A stretch of DNA of 64,000 nt from contig NZ_JAIVAJ010000001.1 of NCBI RefSeq assembly GCF_020171725.1, forward strand, positions 372,001 through 436,000, given 5' to 3'. The position numbers and the translations under genes were made by a program. The stretch's first letter is position 1. The number at the start of each line of letters is the position of its first letter. A model generated the notes under the pieces. The model made no database searches, had not been told where the DNA came from, and saw only the letters and a program-made list of their open reading frames with translations. Of the stretch, positions 54,082-62,697 are shown one piece after another. Source of the stretch: Halobacillus litoralis. GTDB taxonomy: Bacteria > Bacillota > Bacilli > Bacillales > Halobacillaceae.

Positions 54082-55551
54082 ATGAACCAGAACAACACAC
54101 CCCTGTTCACGGGGTTGAAAAAACATGCATCCAAAAACCCAGTCCAATTTCACATTCCCGGCCACAAAAAAGGGAAAGGAATGGACCAGGAATTTCGTGA
54201 ATTTATCGGTGAATCGGCTCTATCCATAGACTTGATCAATATAGAACCACTAGATGACCTCCACCATCCTGGAGGAATGATCAAAGAAGCGCAAGCATTA
54301 GCTGCTGAAGCTTTTGGATCTGACTATACCTTTTTCTCTGTTCAAGGAACATCAGGTGCAATCATGACGATGATTATGAGCGTCTGTCAGCCTGGTGACA
54401 AAATCATCGTTCCAAGAAATGTCCATAAATCAATTACCACCGCCATTATTTTTTCCGGAGCGAAGCCTGTCTTCATTCATCCTGAACTTGATGAGCGTCT
54501 TGGCATATCGCACGGGATTACACCGAACGCTGTACAAAAAGCTTGTGAAGCACACCCTGACGCAAAAGGAGTGCTCGTCATAAACCCGACCTATTTCGGA
54601 ATTACAGCTGACCTAGCCCACATCGTTGAAATTGCTCATTCTTTTGATATCCCTGTCTTAGTGGACGAAGCACATGGTGTGCACATCCACTTCCATGATC
54701 AACTGCCCCTTTCTGCGATGCAGGCAGGCGCAGACCTTGCGGCGACGAGCGTTCATAAATTGGGAGGCTCTATGACCCAGAGTTCCGTCCTGAATCTTCG
54801 CGAGGGGCTTGTCTCTCACGAACGTGTTCAGACGATCTTATCGATGTTGACGACAACCTCTACGTCGTACATCCTGCTCGCTTCTCTAGACACAGCCCGC
54901 CGCCACCTTGCTGTGAAAGGAAAAGAGCTTCTCGACACCTGCCTGAAACTTGCGTATGAGGCGCGCGATAAAATTAATGAGATCCCTCATCTGTACTGCC
55001 CTGGAGAAGAACTCTTGGGAAGTGATGCAACGTTCGGATATGATCCGACGAAATTGATCATTTCTGTCAAAAACCTCGGCATTACAGGCTATGATGCGGA
55101 AGTGTGGCTGCGGAAGCACTATAACATCGAAGTCGAGCTTTCCGACTTATATAATCTACTCTGTATTGTGACGCCAGGTGACAGTGAAAACGAAATCGAA
55201 CTTCTCCTCCAGGCGTTACGCGCCCTTTCAGAAGCGTCTACGCCAACCTATGAAGACAAAGAGGTTACGGTTCAAGTGCCTGAGATCCCTGTTCTTTCCC
55301 TGACGCCGAGAGACGCCTTCTATGCTTCGACAGAGGTCATCCCTTTGAAAGAAGCTGTAGGCAGGATCAGCGCCGAATTCGTTATGGTCTATCCGCCAGG
55401 CATTCCTATTTTCATTCCAGGCGAAATCATTACCGAAGAGAATATCACCTACATCGACCAGAATATTGAGGCAGGTCTACCTGTCCAAGGACCTGAAGAT
55501 GACACACTTGAAACGATTCATGTCATACGTGAACAAAAAGCTTTCCAATAA
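54082..55551 (+). CDS. speA: Arginine decarboxylase (Orn/Lys/Arg decarboxylase family)
   Basis: PLP enzyme for polyamine synthesis (arginine to agmatine in B. subtilis). 489 residues versus about 490 in B. subtilis SpeA. It shows the HIPGHKKG motif, SVQGTSGA, the PLP-binding VDEAHG (Asp195, His198) and the Schiff-base lysine K226 (TSVHKLGGS). Substrate could also be lysine or ornithine; position next to yktA and SR1 supports arginine decarboxylase. GAGGTGTTG-type ribosome binding site. Confidence 0.92.
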   Translation: MNQNNTPLFTGLKKHASKNPVQFHIPGHKKGKGMDQEFREFIGESALSIDLINIEPLDDLHHPGGMIKEAQALAAEAFGSDYTFFSVQGTSGAIMTMIMSVCQPGDKIIVPRNVHKSITTAIIFSGAKPVFIHPELDERLGISHGITPNAVQKACEAHPDAKGVLVINPTYFGITADLAHIVEIAHSFDIPVLVDEAHGVHIHFHDQLPLSAMQAGADLAATSVHKLGGSMTQSSVLNLREGLVSHERVQTILSMLTTTSTSYILLASLDTARRHLAVKGKELLDTCLKLAYEARDKINEIPHLYCPGEELLGSDATFGYDPTKLIISVKNLGITGYDAEVWLRKHYNIEVELSDLYNLLCIVTPGDSENEIELLLQALRALSEASTPTYEDKEVTVQVPEIPVLSLTPRDAFYASTEVIPLKEAVGRISAEFVMVYPPGIPIFIPGEIITEENITYIDQNIEAGLPVQGPEDDTLETIHVIREQKAFQ

Positions 55552-55552
55552 T

Positions 55553-55585
55553 AAAAGCCCGCTGCGGATAAGCAGCGGGCTTTTT
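55553..55585. terminator. Bidirectional terminator shared by speA and SR1
   Basis: AAAAGCCCGCTGC / GCAGCGGGCTTTTT with a six-base loop and T-runs on both sides. Confidence 0.9.
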
Positions 55586-55587
55586 CG

Positions 55588-55701
55588 TTATTCAGCTTCA
55601 ACTGTATGGCATGTTGGACATGTACTGTAAAGAGTAGAAACCTTCTCGTTCTCGTAGTGCTCAATCACCTTTTGACAGTCTTGACAAACGATTGTACCCA
55701 T
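55588..55701 (-). CDS. SR1P, GapA-binding peptide
   Basis: 37-residue peptide starting MGTIVCQDCQKVIEHYENEK, with C6/C9 and C28/C31 (CQDC ... CPTC) suited to zinc. The N-terminus MGTIVCQDC and overall length match the SR1P family as I remember it; in B. subtilis SR1P binds glyceraldehyde-3-phosphate dehydrogenase GapA and promotes its interaction with RNase J1. GGGGAGTGGA precedes the ATG. Transcription appears subject to catabolite control through a cre element in the leader. Confidence 0.87.
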   Translation of the reverse strand: MGTIVCQDCQKVIEHYENEKVSTLYSTCPTCHTVEAE

Positions 55702-55720
55702 TACATCCACTCCCCTTTAG

Positions 55721-55734
55721 TGTAATCGCTTTCA
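55721..55734 (-). promoter_or_regulatory. cre site (CcpA operator) in the SR1/SR1P leader
   Basis: TGAAAGCGATTACA fits the catabolite-response element consensus TGWAANCGNTNWCA at every position. It lies a few bases after the predicted transcription start, where CcpA binding would block transcription in the presence of glucose. SR1 of B. subtilis is likewise repressed under glycolytic conditions (mainly CcpN, weakly CcpA). Confidence 0.8.
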
Positions 55735-55744
55735 ATATATCTTC

Positions 55745-55773
55745 ATTTTAATAGGTCACATTCACAAAAGCAA
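55745..55773 (-). promoter_or_regulatory. Sigma-A promoter for SR1/SR1P
   Basis: TTGCTT, exact 17-bp spacer, TAAAAT on the minus strand, 44 bp upstream of the SR1P ATG. Confidence 0.72.
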
Positions 55774-55872
55774 GCCTAAAAGTATAACTTTTTTAAAAAT
55801 GTGTCATACTATTAATTTAACTCGATGCATATATGCATGCACCGCTATTTTAGAACACGAAGGTCGCAGAAA

Positions 55873-55900
55873 GAAAGAATGAAAGAATGAAAGAATGAAA
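55873..55900. repeat. Short tandem repeat, three exact GAAAGAAT units
   Basis: Three exact 8-bp copies (55873-55896) plus GAAA. It lies just beyond the terminator of the deacetylase gene. Confidence 0.85.
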
Positions 55901-55944
55901 AAACCCCGGAAAGAGCAGCCATTTAGCTGCCCCCTCCGGGGTTT
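55897..55944 (-). terminator. Intrinsic terminator after the polysaccharide deacetylase
   Basis: AAACCCCGG / CCGGGGTTT outer stem with inner GCAGC / GCTGC hairpin; seven T follow on the minus strand. Confidence 0.87.
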
Positions 55945-55966
55945 GAGAAGATTCATTCCATAACAT

Positions 55967-56848
55967 TTATGGAGTTTGGATCAATGCCGGGTCCAAGAGC
56001 TCATAGTCTTTATTGCGCAGCCCTTCAACGATTTGGGTTAACCCGTTGTATGTCCATTCACGGTCGTGCATCAATAAATTGGCACCATGGTTTAAGAGCT
56101 CTGTGTTCACCATGATATCCGCAATCGCATCGGCACTCATGTATTCCTCATTCCAGTCGTACCCATACGTCCAGTTCATGACTAGCATGCCTTCTTCTTT
56201 AGCCAGCTGCTTCGAGTAATCTGTATTCTGTCCGAAAGGTGCACGGAAGAATTTCGGACGCTCTCCGATTACTTTTTCAATTTGATCGTTCAGTCCGACG
56301 ATTTCCTGCTTCTGCTGTTCCTCAGTCAAATCAGGTAGTGAAGCATGTGAGTTCGTGTGATTACCGATCGCAAATCCTAATTCATGGATCTGCTTAAGCT
56401 TTTCTTTTTCTTCTTCTGTGTCAATAAAATGACCATTAACGAAGAAAATGGCTGGTGCATTCATTTCTTTCAATGTTTTCGCCATTTCGACCCCGTATTT
56501 GTCTGGAGCGTCGTCAATCGTAATTAAAGCGACCTGTGGATTTGCGTCAGCAATCGGCTCAAACGACCAATTCGCTCCGAGCTTATATTGAGGCTCCTTC
56601 GGTTCTTCTTCCGGTTGTGCAGACGTCTCATCGGCAGATTCAGAATCTTTTGCTTCTTCATCACTTTCTTCTTCCTGAGATGTATCTTCCCCTTCACCTT
56701 TGGACGTTTCTTCAGTCTCAGGCTCTGGTTGTTCGGTTTCTGTCTCTTCACTTTGCTGTGTCTCTTCAGGCGCCTCCTGGCTGTCTACGCCACCACAGGC
56801 GGCCAAGAAGAATAGAATCAACAGTCCGCTGATCATACGTTTTAACAT
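55967..56848 (-). CDS. Polysaccharide deacetylase lipoprotein (NodB domain)
   Basis: 293 residues: lipoprotein signal with lipobox LAAC (Cys18), an acidic E/S/T-rich linker of about 75 residues, then a NodB deacetylase domain (about 110-285). Motifs seen: TIDDAPD (metal/catalytic Asp pair, usual TFDDGP), NHTNSH (metal His pair), FRAPFG and LLMHD. Likely acts on peptidoglycan or another wall glycan outside the membrane. The very acidic linker fits a salt-adapted extracytoplasmic protein. ATG at 56848 behind GGAGGGG. Confidence 0.9.
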   Translation of the reverse strand: MLKRMISGLLILFFLAACGGVDSQEAPEETQQSEETETEQPEPETEETSKGEGEDTSQEEESDEEAKDSESADETSAQPEEEPKEPQYKLGANWSFEPIADANPQVALITIDDAPDKYGVEMAKTLKEMNAPAIFFVNGHFIDTEEEKEKLKQIHELGFAIGNHTNSHASLPDLTEEQQKQEIVGLNDQIEKVIGERPKFFRAPFGQNTDYSKQLAKEEGMLVMNWTYGYDWNEEYMSADAIADIMVNTELLNHGANLLMHDREWTYNGLTQIVEGLRNKDYELLDPALIQTP

Positions 56849-56987
56849 AGATGTCCCCTCCACTGTTATGTATTTCCAAACTCAATTATAAAACGTTATT
56901 TGTTTTTTTTCTATCGTTTTGAGATATTTTATTATATAATAGCAAATCGTGGTTGAAAGATACTTCGAGCTCACAAAGGTGATTGAA

Positions 56988-58079
56988 ATGATGGAATCTC
57001 TCAAACAATTTAAATTATTCGGTGGTCGAACGATTAAAACGGGAATCTCAGTCTTTTTCACAGCTCTCATCTGTGGCTTTTTTGACCTGCCTATTATTTT
57101 TGCGGTCATCACTGCCATTGTTACGATTGAACATACGGCAGCAGACTCCATTAAGAAAGCTGTTGTTCGTTTCCCGGCCTCTGCTATCGGTGCACTTCTG
57201 GCAACGACCTTTTATTCCATGTTCGGCAAGGGAGCCTTGACGTTCGCTCTCGCTGCCATGATTACCATTGCCGTTTGTCATAAACTCAAACTCGATGACG
57301 GGATCTTGGTGGCCACGATTACCGCAACAGCAATGATTCCAGATTTTCAAGACCATCATATTGTTTCATTCTTCACAAGATTGGGTACTACATCTATTGG
57401 TATCATCATATCAACTCTTGTGAATTTTTTCCTTTTACCTCCTAACTATTCGCCGATGATTTACAAGAACATCAACGACCTATATAATCATTCAAGTCGT
57501 TTACTCGAGCGAATAATCTCGAACACCTTTGCAGAATCTAAAGAGAAAAACCGAGGTATCCAAAGATCTTACAGACAGTTGACGGCTCATTTGGAAAGAA
57601 CGTATTTGCTTTCCAGTTATCAACGCGAAGAGTGGAAATACCACAGGCATACGAAAGATGAGCTGCAGGCGTTTCAGTTTTCCCAGAAAAAAATCGGAGC
57701 GCTGCAGCAGATTGCGTACCACCTCGGTAACCTGCAGTATGTCAGAACTGAAGGGTCCGACTTTTCCGATGATGAGAAAGAGCTCCTTCTCGAAATAACG
57801 AAGGATTATGTCAATGTGCTGCAAGATCCCACCCATTCCATATCAGAAGATCAATTTCTAAGAGTTGACCGACTGGACCACATGTTTTGGAAGTGGAAAG
57901 AACAACATGTTGAGAAAGAAAGCCACTTCAGGCATCATCTGCCTCCTCAGACAATCCTTATATATGAGCTCTTATGTTTTCATGACGTACTTGAGGAGCT
58001 GCAAAACATGTCTGAAAAACGAAAACAGATGGTCCGCGATTGCTACATGAGGGAAAACGGAATGGGAAAAAATAAATAA
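56988..58079 (+). CDS. Aromatic acid exporter family (FUSC/ArAE) membrane protein
   Basis: 363 residues: an N-terminal half with five to six helices (TGISVFFTALICGFFDLP, AVITAIVTIEHTAADSIKKA) and a hydrophilic, helical C-terminal half (about 150-363). This is the ArAE_1/YgaE layout. Transported substrate unknown. Start is the ATG at 56988 or 56991 behind AAAGGTGA; thirteen upstream in-frame codons rejected. The BCCT transporter starts 18 bp downstream and is probably co-transcribed. Confidence 0.85.
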   Translation: MMESLKQFKLFGGRTIKTGISVFFTALICGFFDLPIIFAVITAIVTIEHTAADSIKKAVVRFPASAIGALLATTFYSMFGKGALTFALAAMITIAVCHKLKLDDGILVATITATAMIPDFQDHHIVSFFTRLGTTSIGIIISTLVNFFLLPPNYSPMIYKNINDLYNHSSRLLERIISNTFAESKEKNRGIQRSYRQLTAHLERTYLLSSYQREEWKYHRHTKDELQAFQFSQKKIGALQQIAYHLGNLQYVRTEGSDFSDDEKELLLEITKDYVNVLQDPTHSISEDQFLRVDRLDHMFWKWKEQHVEKESHFRHHLPPQTILIYELLCFHDVLEELQNMSEKRKQMVRDCYMRENGMGKNK

Positions 58080-58097
58080 CAGAAGGGATGATCGTCC

Positions 58098-59630
58098 ATG
58101 AATCAAGTAACAAAAGTATTTTATATCTCCGTAACCGTAGCTGTGCTATTCATCATATGGGGATCACTTTCAGAGGACCTTATTGGGTCTGCGAACTTAT
58201 CTAACGTTACATCAACTATTCAGGGTTTCCTGACTGATAAATTCGGATGGTTCTACTTATTATCCGCAACAGGATTCCTGATTTTCGCGATTTATCTAGT
58301 ATTTTCGAAATACGGAAAGTTGAAGCTGGGTAAACCAGACGACGAACCGGAATATCCATACATTACATGGTTCGCCATGCTGTTCAGTGCAGGAATGGGA
58401 ATCGGGCTTGTATTCTGGGGTGCAGCTGAACCACTATCTCACTTCCATACTCCGCCTGTACCAGGCATGGAACCGACATCAGAAGAAGCCGCTCAATCTG
58501 CCATGAAATACAGCTTCTTCCACTGGGGTCTTCACCCGTGGGCCATTTACGCTGTGTTAGCTTTGGCGCTTGCTTACTTCAAGTTTAGAAAAGACGCACC
58601 TGGTGTGATCAGTGCCGCGTTAACGCCTGTTTTAGGTGAAGAGCGCGTTAAAGGGCCGATCGGTACACTTGTTGACTTTATTGCTGTCTTTGCGACAATC
58701 TTTGGTGTTGCAACCTCTCTTGGTCTTGGTGCTCTGCAGATCTCAAGTGGACTAGCGTTCACCATTCCTGGATTGGAAGATAACTTCACACTGCAATTCA
58801 TCATCATTGTTGTCGTTACCGTTCTATTCATGATTTCTGCTATGACAGGATTGAATAAAGGGATTAAGTACTTGAGTAACACGAACATAGTTCTCGCTCT
58901 CTTGCTTATGTTCTTCCTGCTGTTTGCAGGTCCGACAAACTTCATCATGGACTTCTTTACGACGTCATTCGGTTCTTATCTTCGTGACTTACCTTATATG
59001 AGTTTCCGACTTACACCATTTGCCGAAGATAACAACTGGGTTCAAGGATGGACCATCTTCTATTGGGCTTGGTGGATCTCCTGGGCTCCATTCGTTGGTA
59101 CATTTATCGCCCGTGTATCCAAAGGACGTACAATCCGTGAGTTCATTCTTGGTGTTCTATTAGTTCCTACTGTATTTGGTGCTCTATGGTTCTCCGTATT
59201 CGGTGGTACAACCATCTATCTCGAGTACTTCCAGGGCATTAATATTAACCAGGACATGGCTAACTTAGGTACAGAAGTAGCCTTGTTCTCCATGCTTGAG
59301 CATATTCCATTAGGCGGAATCATGTCCTTTATCGGACTATTGCTGATCAGTACGTTCTTCGTTACTTCAGCAGACTCCGCAACATTCGTTCTAGGTATGC
59401 AGACGACAAACGGTAGCCTGAATCCGAAGAACCAAGTTAAATTCACTTGGGGAGTTATCCAAGCCGGTGCCGCTGCTGTCCTACTCTGGCAGGGTGGATT
59501 AGGTGCCTTACAGACAGCAGCCATCATCGCTGCCTTCCCGTTCACCTTCATCATGATTTTGATCTGTTTCTCCCTTTATAAACAGTTCAGTGAAGATGCA
59601 AAGAAAGTTGATTTGAAAAAGAAAAAATAA
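58098..59630 (+). CDS. BCCT family betaine/choline/carnitine transporter (OpuD-like)
   Basis: 510 residues, twelve predicted helices, with the family features GMGIGLVFWGAAEPLSHF and YWAWWISWAPFVGTFIARVS (tryptophan-rich box) and a short lysine-rich C-terminus (DLKKKK). The family imports glycine betaine or related compatible solutes with Na+ or H+; B. subtilis OpuD is the closest named homologue I can suggest. Supports osmoadaptation. AGAAGGGATG precedes the ATG. Confidence 0.92.
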   Translation: MNQVTKVFYISVTVAVLFIIWGSLSEDLIGSANLSNVTSTIQGFLTDKFGWFYLLSATGFLIFAIYLVFSKYGKLKLGKPDDEPEYPYITWFAMLFSAGMGIGLVFWGAAEPLSHFHTPPVPGMEPTSEEAAQSAMKYSFFHWGLHPWAIYAVLALALAYFKFRKDAPGVISAALTPVLGEERVKGPIGTLVDFIAVFATIFGVATSLGLGALQISSGLAFTIPGLEDNFTLQFIIIVVVTVLFMISAMTGLNKGIKYLSNTNIVLALLLMFFLLFAGPTNFIMDFFTTSFGSYLRDLPYMSFRLTPFAEDNNWVQGWTIFYWAWWISWAPFVGTFIARVSKGRTIREFILGVLLVPTVFGALWFSVFGGTTIYLEYFQGININQDMANLGTEVALFSMLEHIPLGGIMSFIGLLLISTFFVTSADSATFVLGMQTTNGSLNPKNQVKFTWGVIQAGAAAVLLWQGGLGALQTAAIIAAFPFTFIMILICFSLYKQFSEDAKKVDLKKKK

Positions 59631-59640
59631 AACCTAAACC

Positions 59641-59674
59641 AAACGCTCCCTTTAACTAAGGGAGCGTTTTTTTT
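59641..59674 (+). terminator. Intrinsic terminator after the BCCT gene
   Basis: AAACGCTCCCTT / AAGGGAGCGTTT with a five-base loop and eight T. Confidence 0.92.
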
Positions 59675-59698
59675 GAATCTTTTTCGCCTTCAACATCG

Positions 59699-59704
59699 TA
59701 TAAT
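59699..59704 (+). promoter_or_regulatory. Candidate -10 for spo0M
   Basis: Consensus TATAAT 22 bp upstream of the ATG. No good -35 at the proper distance. In B. subtilis spo0M is sigma-H dependent; a sigma-H site was not found. Confidence 0.35.
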
Positions 59705-59726
59705 GGGATAAAGGAGGAGGATTACT

Positions 59727-60482
59727 ATGTTTAAGAAATTATTAGCAAGCGTAGGTGTCGGCGCCGCCAAAGTGGACACCCAGCTGGATAAGGATCAGTT
59801 CATCCCTGGAGAAGAGGTTACAGGGAAAGTCGTCATCAAAGGCGGAGACGTCGATCAATCGATTGATGCCATCAACCTCTTCTTGATGACAGAGGCAGTC
59901 AGAGAAGTGGATGACCGAAAAGTAAAAGAAAAAGTATCGTTAGAAAAGTATTTAGTGACACAAGATCTCGTCATATCTGCTGGAGAGACAAAGGAATTTC
60001 CGTTTTCCGTACATCTCCCCTATCATGTACCAGCTTCTCTATCCAGGCTGCCGATTTGGTTCGAAACGGGTCTCGACATTCCGATGGCACTTGACCCACA
60101 AGACCGCGATCCGGTAAAAATCGCCCCTCACCCATACGTGGAGTCTATATTAGATGCACTGAACCATTTAGGATTTTCCGTGCGAAAAGTTGAGATGGAA
60201 TACTCCAAAAAGCTTGGTTATGTCCAGGAGTTTGAGTTCCAGCCTCGGGGTGAGTTCCGTTCCTACTTAGATGAATTAGAAGCCATCTTCTTCCTTTATG
60301 AGGATCGAATTGAAGTCTTCTTAGAAGTAGATAGACGCGCGCGTGGCCTCGGAGGACTATTCGCAGAAGCCTTGGAGATGGATGAGAGCAAGGTGAAGCT
60401 TTCATTCAATAAAGCAGAACTTGCAAATCCAACTACTTTAACTGAACAGCTTCGTGCTACGATTCAACGATATAGCCAGTAA
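59727..60482 (+). CDS. spo0M: Sporulation-control protein Spo0M
   Basis: Arrestin-like protein that affects sporulation and cytokinesis in B. subtilis. 251 residues: Spo0M fold at 1-130 (KVDTQLDKDQFIPGEEVTGK, KEFPFSVHLPYHVPASL) and a C-terminal part with GYVQEFEFQPRG and RARGLGGLFAEALEMDE. AAAGGAGGAGG precedes the ATG. It stands alone between two terminators. Confidence 0.93.
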   Translation: MFKKLLASVGVGAAKVDTQLDKDQFIPGEEVTGKVVIKGGDVDQSIDAINLFLMTEAVREVDDRKVKEKVSLEKYLVTQDLVISAGETKEFPFSVHLPYHVPASLSRLPIWFETGLDIPMALDPQDRDPVKIAPHPYVESILDALNHLGFSVRKVEMEYSKKLGYVQEFEFQPRGEFRSYLDELEAIFFLYEDRIEVFLEVDRRARGLGGLFAEALEMDESKVKLSFNKAELANPTTLTEQLRATIQRYSQ

Positions 60483-60487
60483 CAATT

Positions 60488-60527
60488 AAAACGGAGACCT
60501 GTCTTTATATCGACGGTCTCCGTTTTG
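60488..60527. terminator. Bidirectional terminator between spo0M and thiE
   Basis: AAAACGGAGACC / GGTCTCCGTTTT with a 15-base loop. Confidence 0.85.
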
Positions 60528-60533
60528 GATGAG

Positions 60534-61148
60534 CTATAGATCGCGAACGGCTTCATTTACCGAGTCTGCTTTCGTGATAGCGGAGATCACGGCTACACCA
60601 TCTGCTCCAGCTTCAATGACAGACGCTGCGTTCCGAGTGTTGATTCCCCCTATTCCAACAATCGGAACATGAGGATACCATCCTCTCAATCGCTTGATCC
60701 ACTTCAGCCCTACGGCTTCCTTTGCATCTTCTTTTGTCGTCGTTTGAAATAAGGGACCCGCCCCTAAGTAATCCACTTGATTAATAGGAGAATGCAGCAC
60801 TTCCTCTGCATTTGAAACAGATAAACCGACAATCCACTCGGGATAGTGTCTCTTTATATAGGAAACATCTTGATCAGACTGCCCAACATGGATCCCATCT
60901 GCTTCCAGTTCAACGGCAAGGTCTATGTCGTCATTTACGATAAACGGAATTCCATGATGACGGCATATTTCCCTTAGCTCTAATCCAAGATGTTTTCGCT
61001 TTTCACCCTCGAGGGCTCCTTTGCCTTTCTCCCTGAATTGAAAAGCTGTGACACCAGCTGATGCGGCTTCTTCAAGGACGGCAGCAGGATCTTTTAAACA
61101 TTGCTTTGAACCCATGACGAAATATTTACGCAGCTTCTCCGTAATCAT
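60534..61148 (-). CDS. thiE: Thiamine phosphate synthase ThiE
   Basis: Joins HMP-pyrophosphate and HET-phosphate to thiamine phosphate. 204 residues, TIM barrel, with AFQFREKGKGAL, the NDDIDLAVELEADGIHVGQSD region and IVGIGGINTRNAASVIEAGA phosphate-binding loop. Its ATG overlaps the thiM stop (ATGA). Last gene of the thi operon. Confidence 0.96.
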   Translation of the reverse strand: MITEKLRKYFVMGSKQCLKDPAAVLEEAASAGVTAFQFREKGKGALEGEKRKHLGLELREICRHHGIPFIVNDDIDLAVELEADGIHVGQSDQDVSYIKRHYPEWIVGLSVSNAEEVLHSPINQVDYLGAGPLFQTTTKEDAKEAVGLKWIKRLRGWYPHVPIVGIGGINTRNAASVIEAGADGVAVISAITKADSVNEAVRDL

Positions 61149-61903
61149 TCTCCTCCTCCAGCGGCCAACTGATCTATAAATTGTGGCAGAAACGTACCGG
61201 GACCACCTACAGTATGATGATCGGCCGCTCGTTCCGCTGCAGCACCGTAGTAGGATGCAGCTGTCAATACATTGTCCAAACGGTCTCCTTCAACACTCAT
61301 GCAGGCGCTGACAACCGAACCGAGCAGGCACCCTGCTCCCGTAATAGAGGTAAGAATTTCGTGACCGCGGCTGTTCATCAGTTCGCGTTTTCCATCTGTC
61401 ACCACATCCACTTCTCCCGTACATAAGACGATGGTGTTATAGTGAAGCGCCACACGCCTCGAGATGTCGGACGCATAAGCGTCTCCCACAAAGTCCACCC
61501 CTTTCATCTCTAGGTCCGCGCCTATCAAATGGGCCACCTCCCCTGCGTTTCCTTTAATCACCGTAGCCTCTACTCGTTCCGTGATTTTTTTAAAGGCTTC
61601 CGATCGAAAGGCGGTTGCGCCAACGCCTACTGGGTCCAGTACAACTGGAATACCAAGGTCATTCGCAGCTTGACCAGACAGAATCATTGGCTCAAGCTGA
61701 TCTTCCGTCAATGTCCCAATATTCATGACTAAACCATCCGACAGCTTGGTCACGTCTGTCGCTTCTGAAGCGGCATGCGCCATAATCGGTGAACCTCCAA
61801 AGGCAAGAAGTCCATTTGCACTGAAATTCATGACAACTTGGTTGGTGATATGATGTATTAAAGGCTTCTTGTTTCGCACCTTCTTGATCACTACATCATT
61901 CAT
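61145..61903 (-). CDS. thiM: Hydroxyethylthiazole kinase ThiM
   Basis: Phosphorylates 4-methyl-5-hydroxyethylthiazole for salvage. 252 residues with PLIHHITNQVVMNFSANGLL, DPVGVGA, VIKGNAGEV and the active-site Cys192 (TSITGAGCLLGS). Overlaps thiD and thiE by four bases on either side. Confidence 0.96.
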   Translation of the reverse strand: MNDVVIKKVRNKKPLIHHITNQVVMNFSANGLLAFGGSPIMAHAASEATDVTKLSDGLVMNIGTLTEDQLEPMILSGQAANDLGIPVVLDPVGVGATAFRSEAFKKITERVEATVIKGNAGEVAHLIGADLEMKGVDFVGDAYASDISRRVALHYNTIVLCTGEVDVVTDGKRELMNSRGHEILTSITGAGCLLGSVVSACMSVEGDRLDNVLTAASYYGAAAERAADHHTVGGPGTFLPQFIDQLAAGGGE

Positions 61904-62697
61904 GAGAAGACCCCCTTTCGCAAAGCGAAATGATTGGTAGGACCCGATCCCCTGCCTAAGTCGAAAGAGTGACGGATCGCTTCGGTAACAAATGTTTTAC
62001 TTTCTGCCACAGCTTCATGTAAAGGGAACCCTTTGCTGAGGTAAGCCGTAATGGCAGCAGAATAGGTGCATCCCGTACCGTGTGTATTCGTAGTATCGAT
62101 CCGCTCGGCTTCGAACGTTCGTAAGTGATGCCCATCATACAACACATCTACTGCCTTCCCCTCCGCATGGCCACCTTTGATGAGTGCAGCGTGAAGACCA
62201 AATTGCTTCACCATTTGAACAGCCGCTTCCTTCATGTCGTCTTCAGAATGGATGGTCACCGAAAGAAGGGTTTCCGCCTCTGGAAGATTTGGAGTGATCA
62301 GCGTTCCAAGAGGCATCAACTGCTCCTTGAAAGCTTGAACGGTTTTCTCTTCGATTAAGCTGTCCCCACTCTGAGCTACCATTACAGGATCAATCACGTA
62401 AGGAGCATTCATCCTTTGCACCGCTTCTGCCACAACCTCAACCATGTGGGGGGTAGCAATCATTCCACTTTTCACCGCATGGATGGGCATGTCTGATTGA
62501 ACAGATGAGAGCTGCTCCTTTAGGAAATCAGAAGGGGGATGGTAAACAGATTGAACTCCAGTCGTGTTCTGAGCAACTAGAGAAGTGATGGCGGTCATCC
62601 CATAGACACCTGATTCCTGGAATGTTTTTAAGTCAGCCTGTATGCCGGCTCCCCCACTCGGGTCCGTACCGGCAATCGCAAGTGCACAATGGATCAT
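61900..62697 (-). CDS. thiD: Hydroxymethylpyrimidine/phosphomethylpyrimidine kinase ThiD
   Basis: Two-step kinase making HMP-pyrophosphate. 265 residues starting MIHCALAIAGTDPSGGAGIQ, with VIDPVMVAQSGDSL and the catalytic NTHGTGCTYSAAITAYL. Its ATG overlaps the tenA stop (ATGA). Confidence 0.95.
   Translation of the reverse strand: MIHCALAIAGTDPSGGAGIQADLKTFQESGVYGMTAITSLVAQNTTGVQSVYHPPSDFLKEQLSSVQSDMPIHAVKSGMIATPHMVEVVAEAVQRMNAPYVIDPVMVAQSGDSLIEEKTVQAFKEQLMPLGTLITPNLPEAETLLSVTIHSEDDMKEAAVQMVKQFGLHAALIKGGHAEGKAVDVLYDGHHLRTFEAERIDTTNTHGTGCTYSAAITAYLSKGFPLHEAVAESKTFVTEAIRHSFDLGRGSGPTNHFALRKGVFS

Larger units (their letters stand above)
55553..55740 (-). ncRNA. SR1-type dual-function small RNA
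   Basis: A short transcription unit is predicted from a sigma-A promoter (55745-55773) to the terminator at 55553-55585, about 190 nt, close to the roughly 205 nt of B. subtilis SR1. It contains the SR1P reading frame and lies beside speA as in B. subtilis, where SR1 pairs with ahrC mRNA and encodes SR1P. Whether the base-pairing role is kept cannot be judged here. Exact 5' end is inferred. Confidence 0.75.

Noticed and set aside
59641-59690. Sigma-H promoter for spo0M (AAGGGAG ... GAAT)
   Set aside because: The matching bases belong to the BCCT terminator and the spacing is too short.
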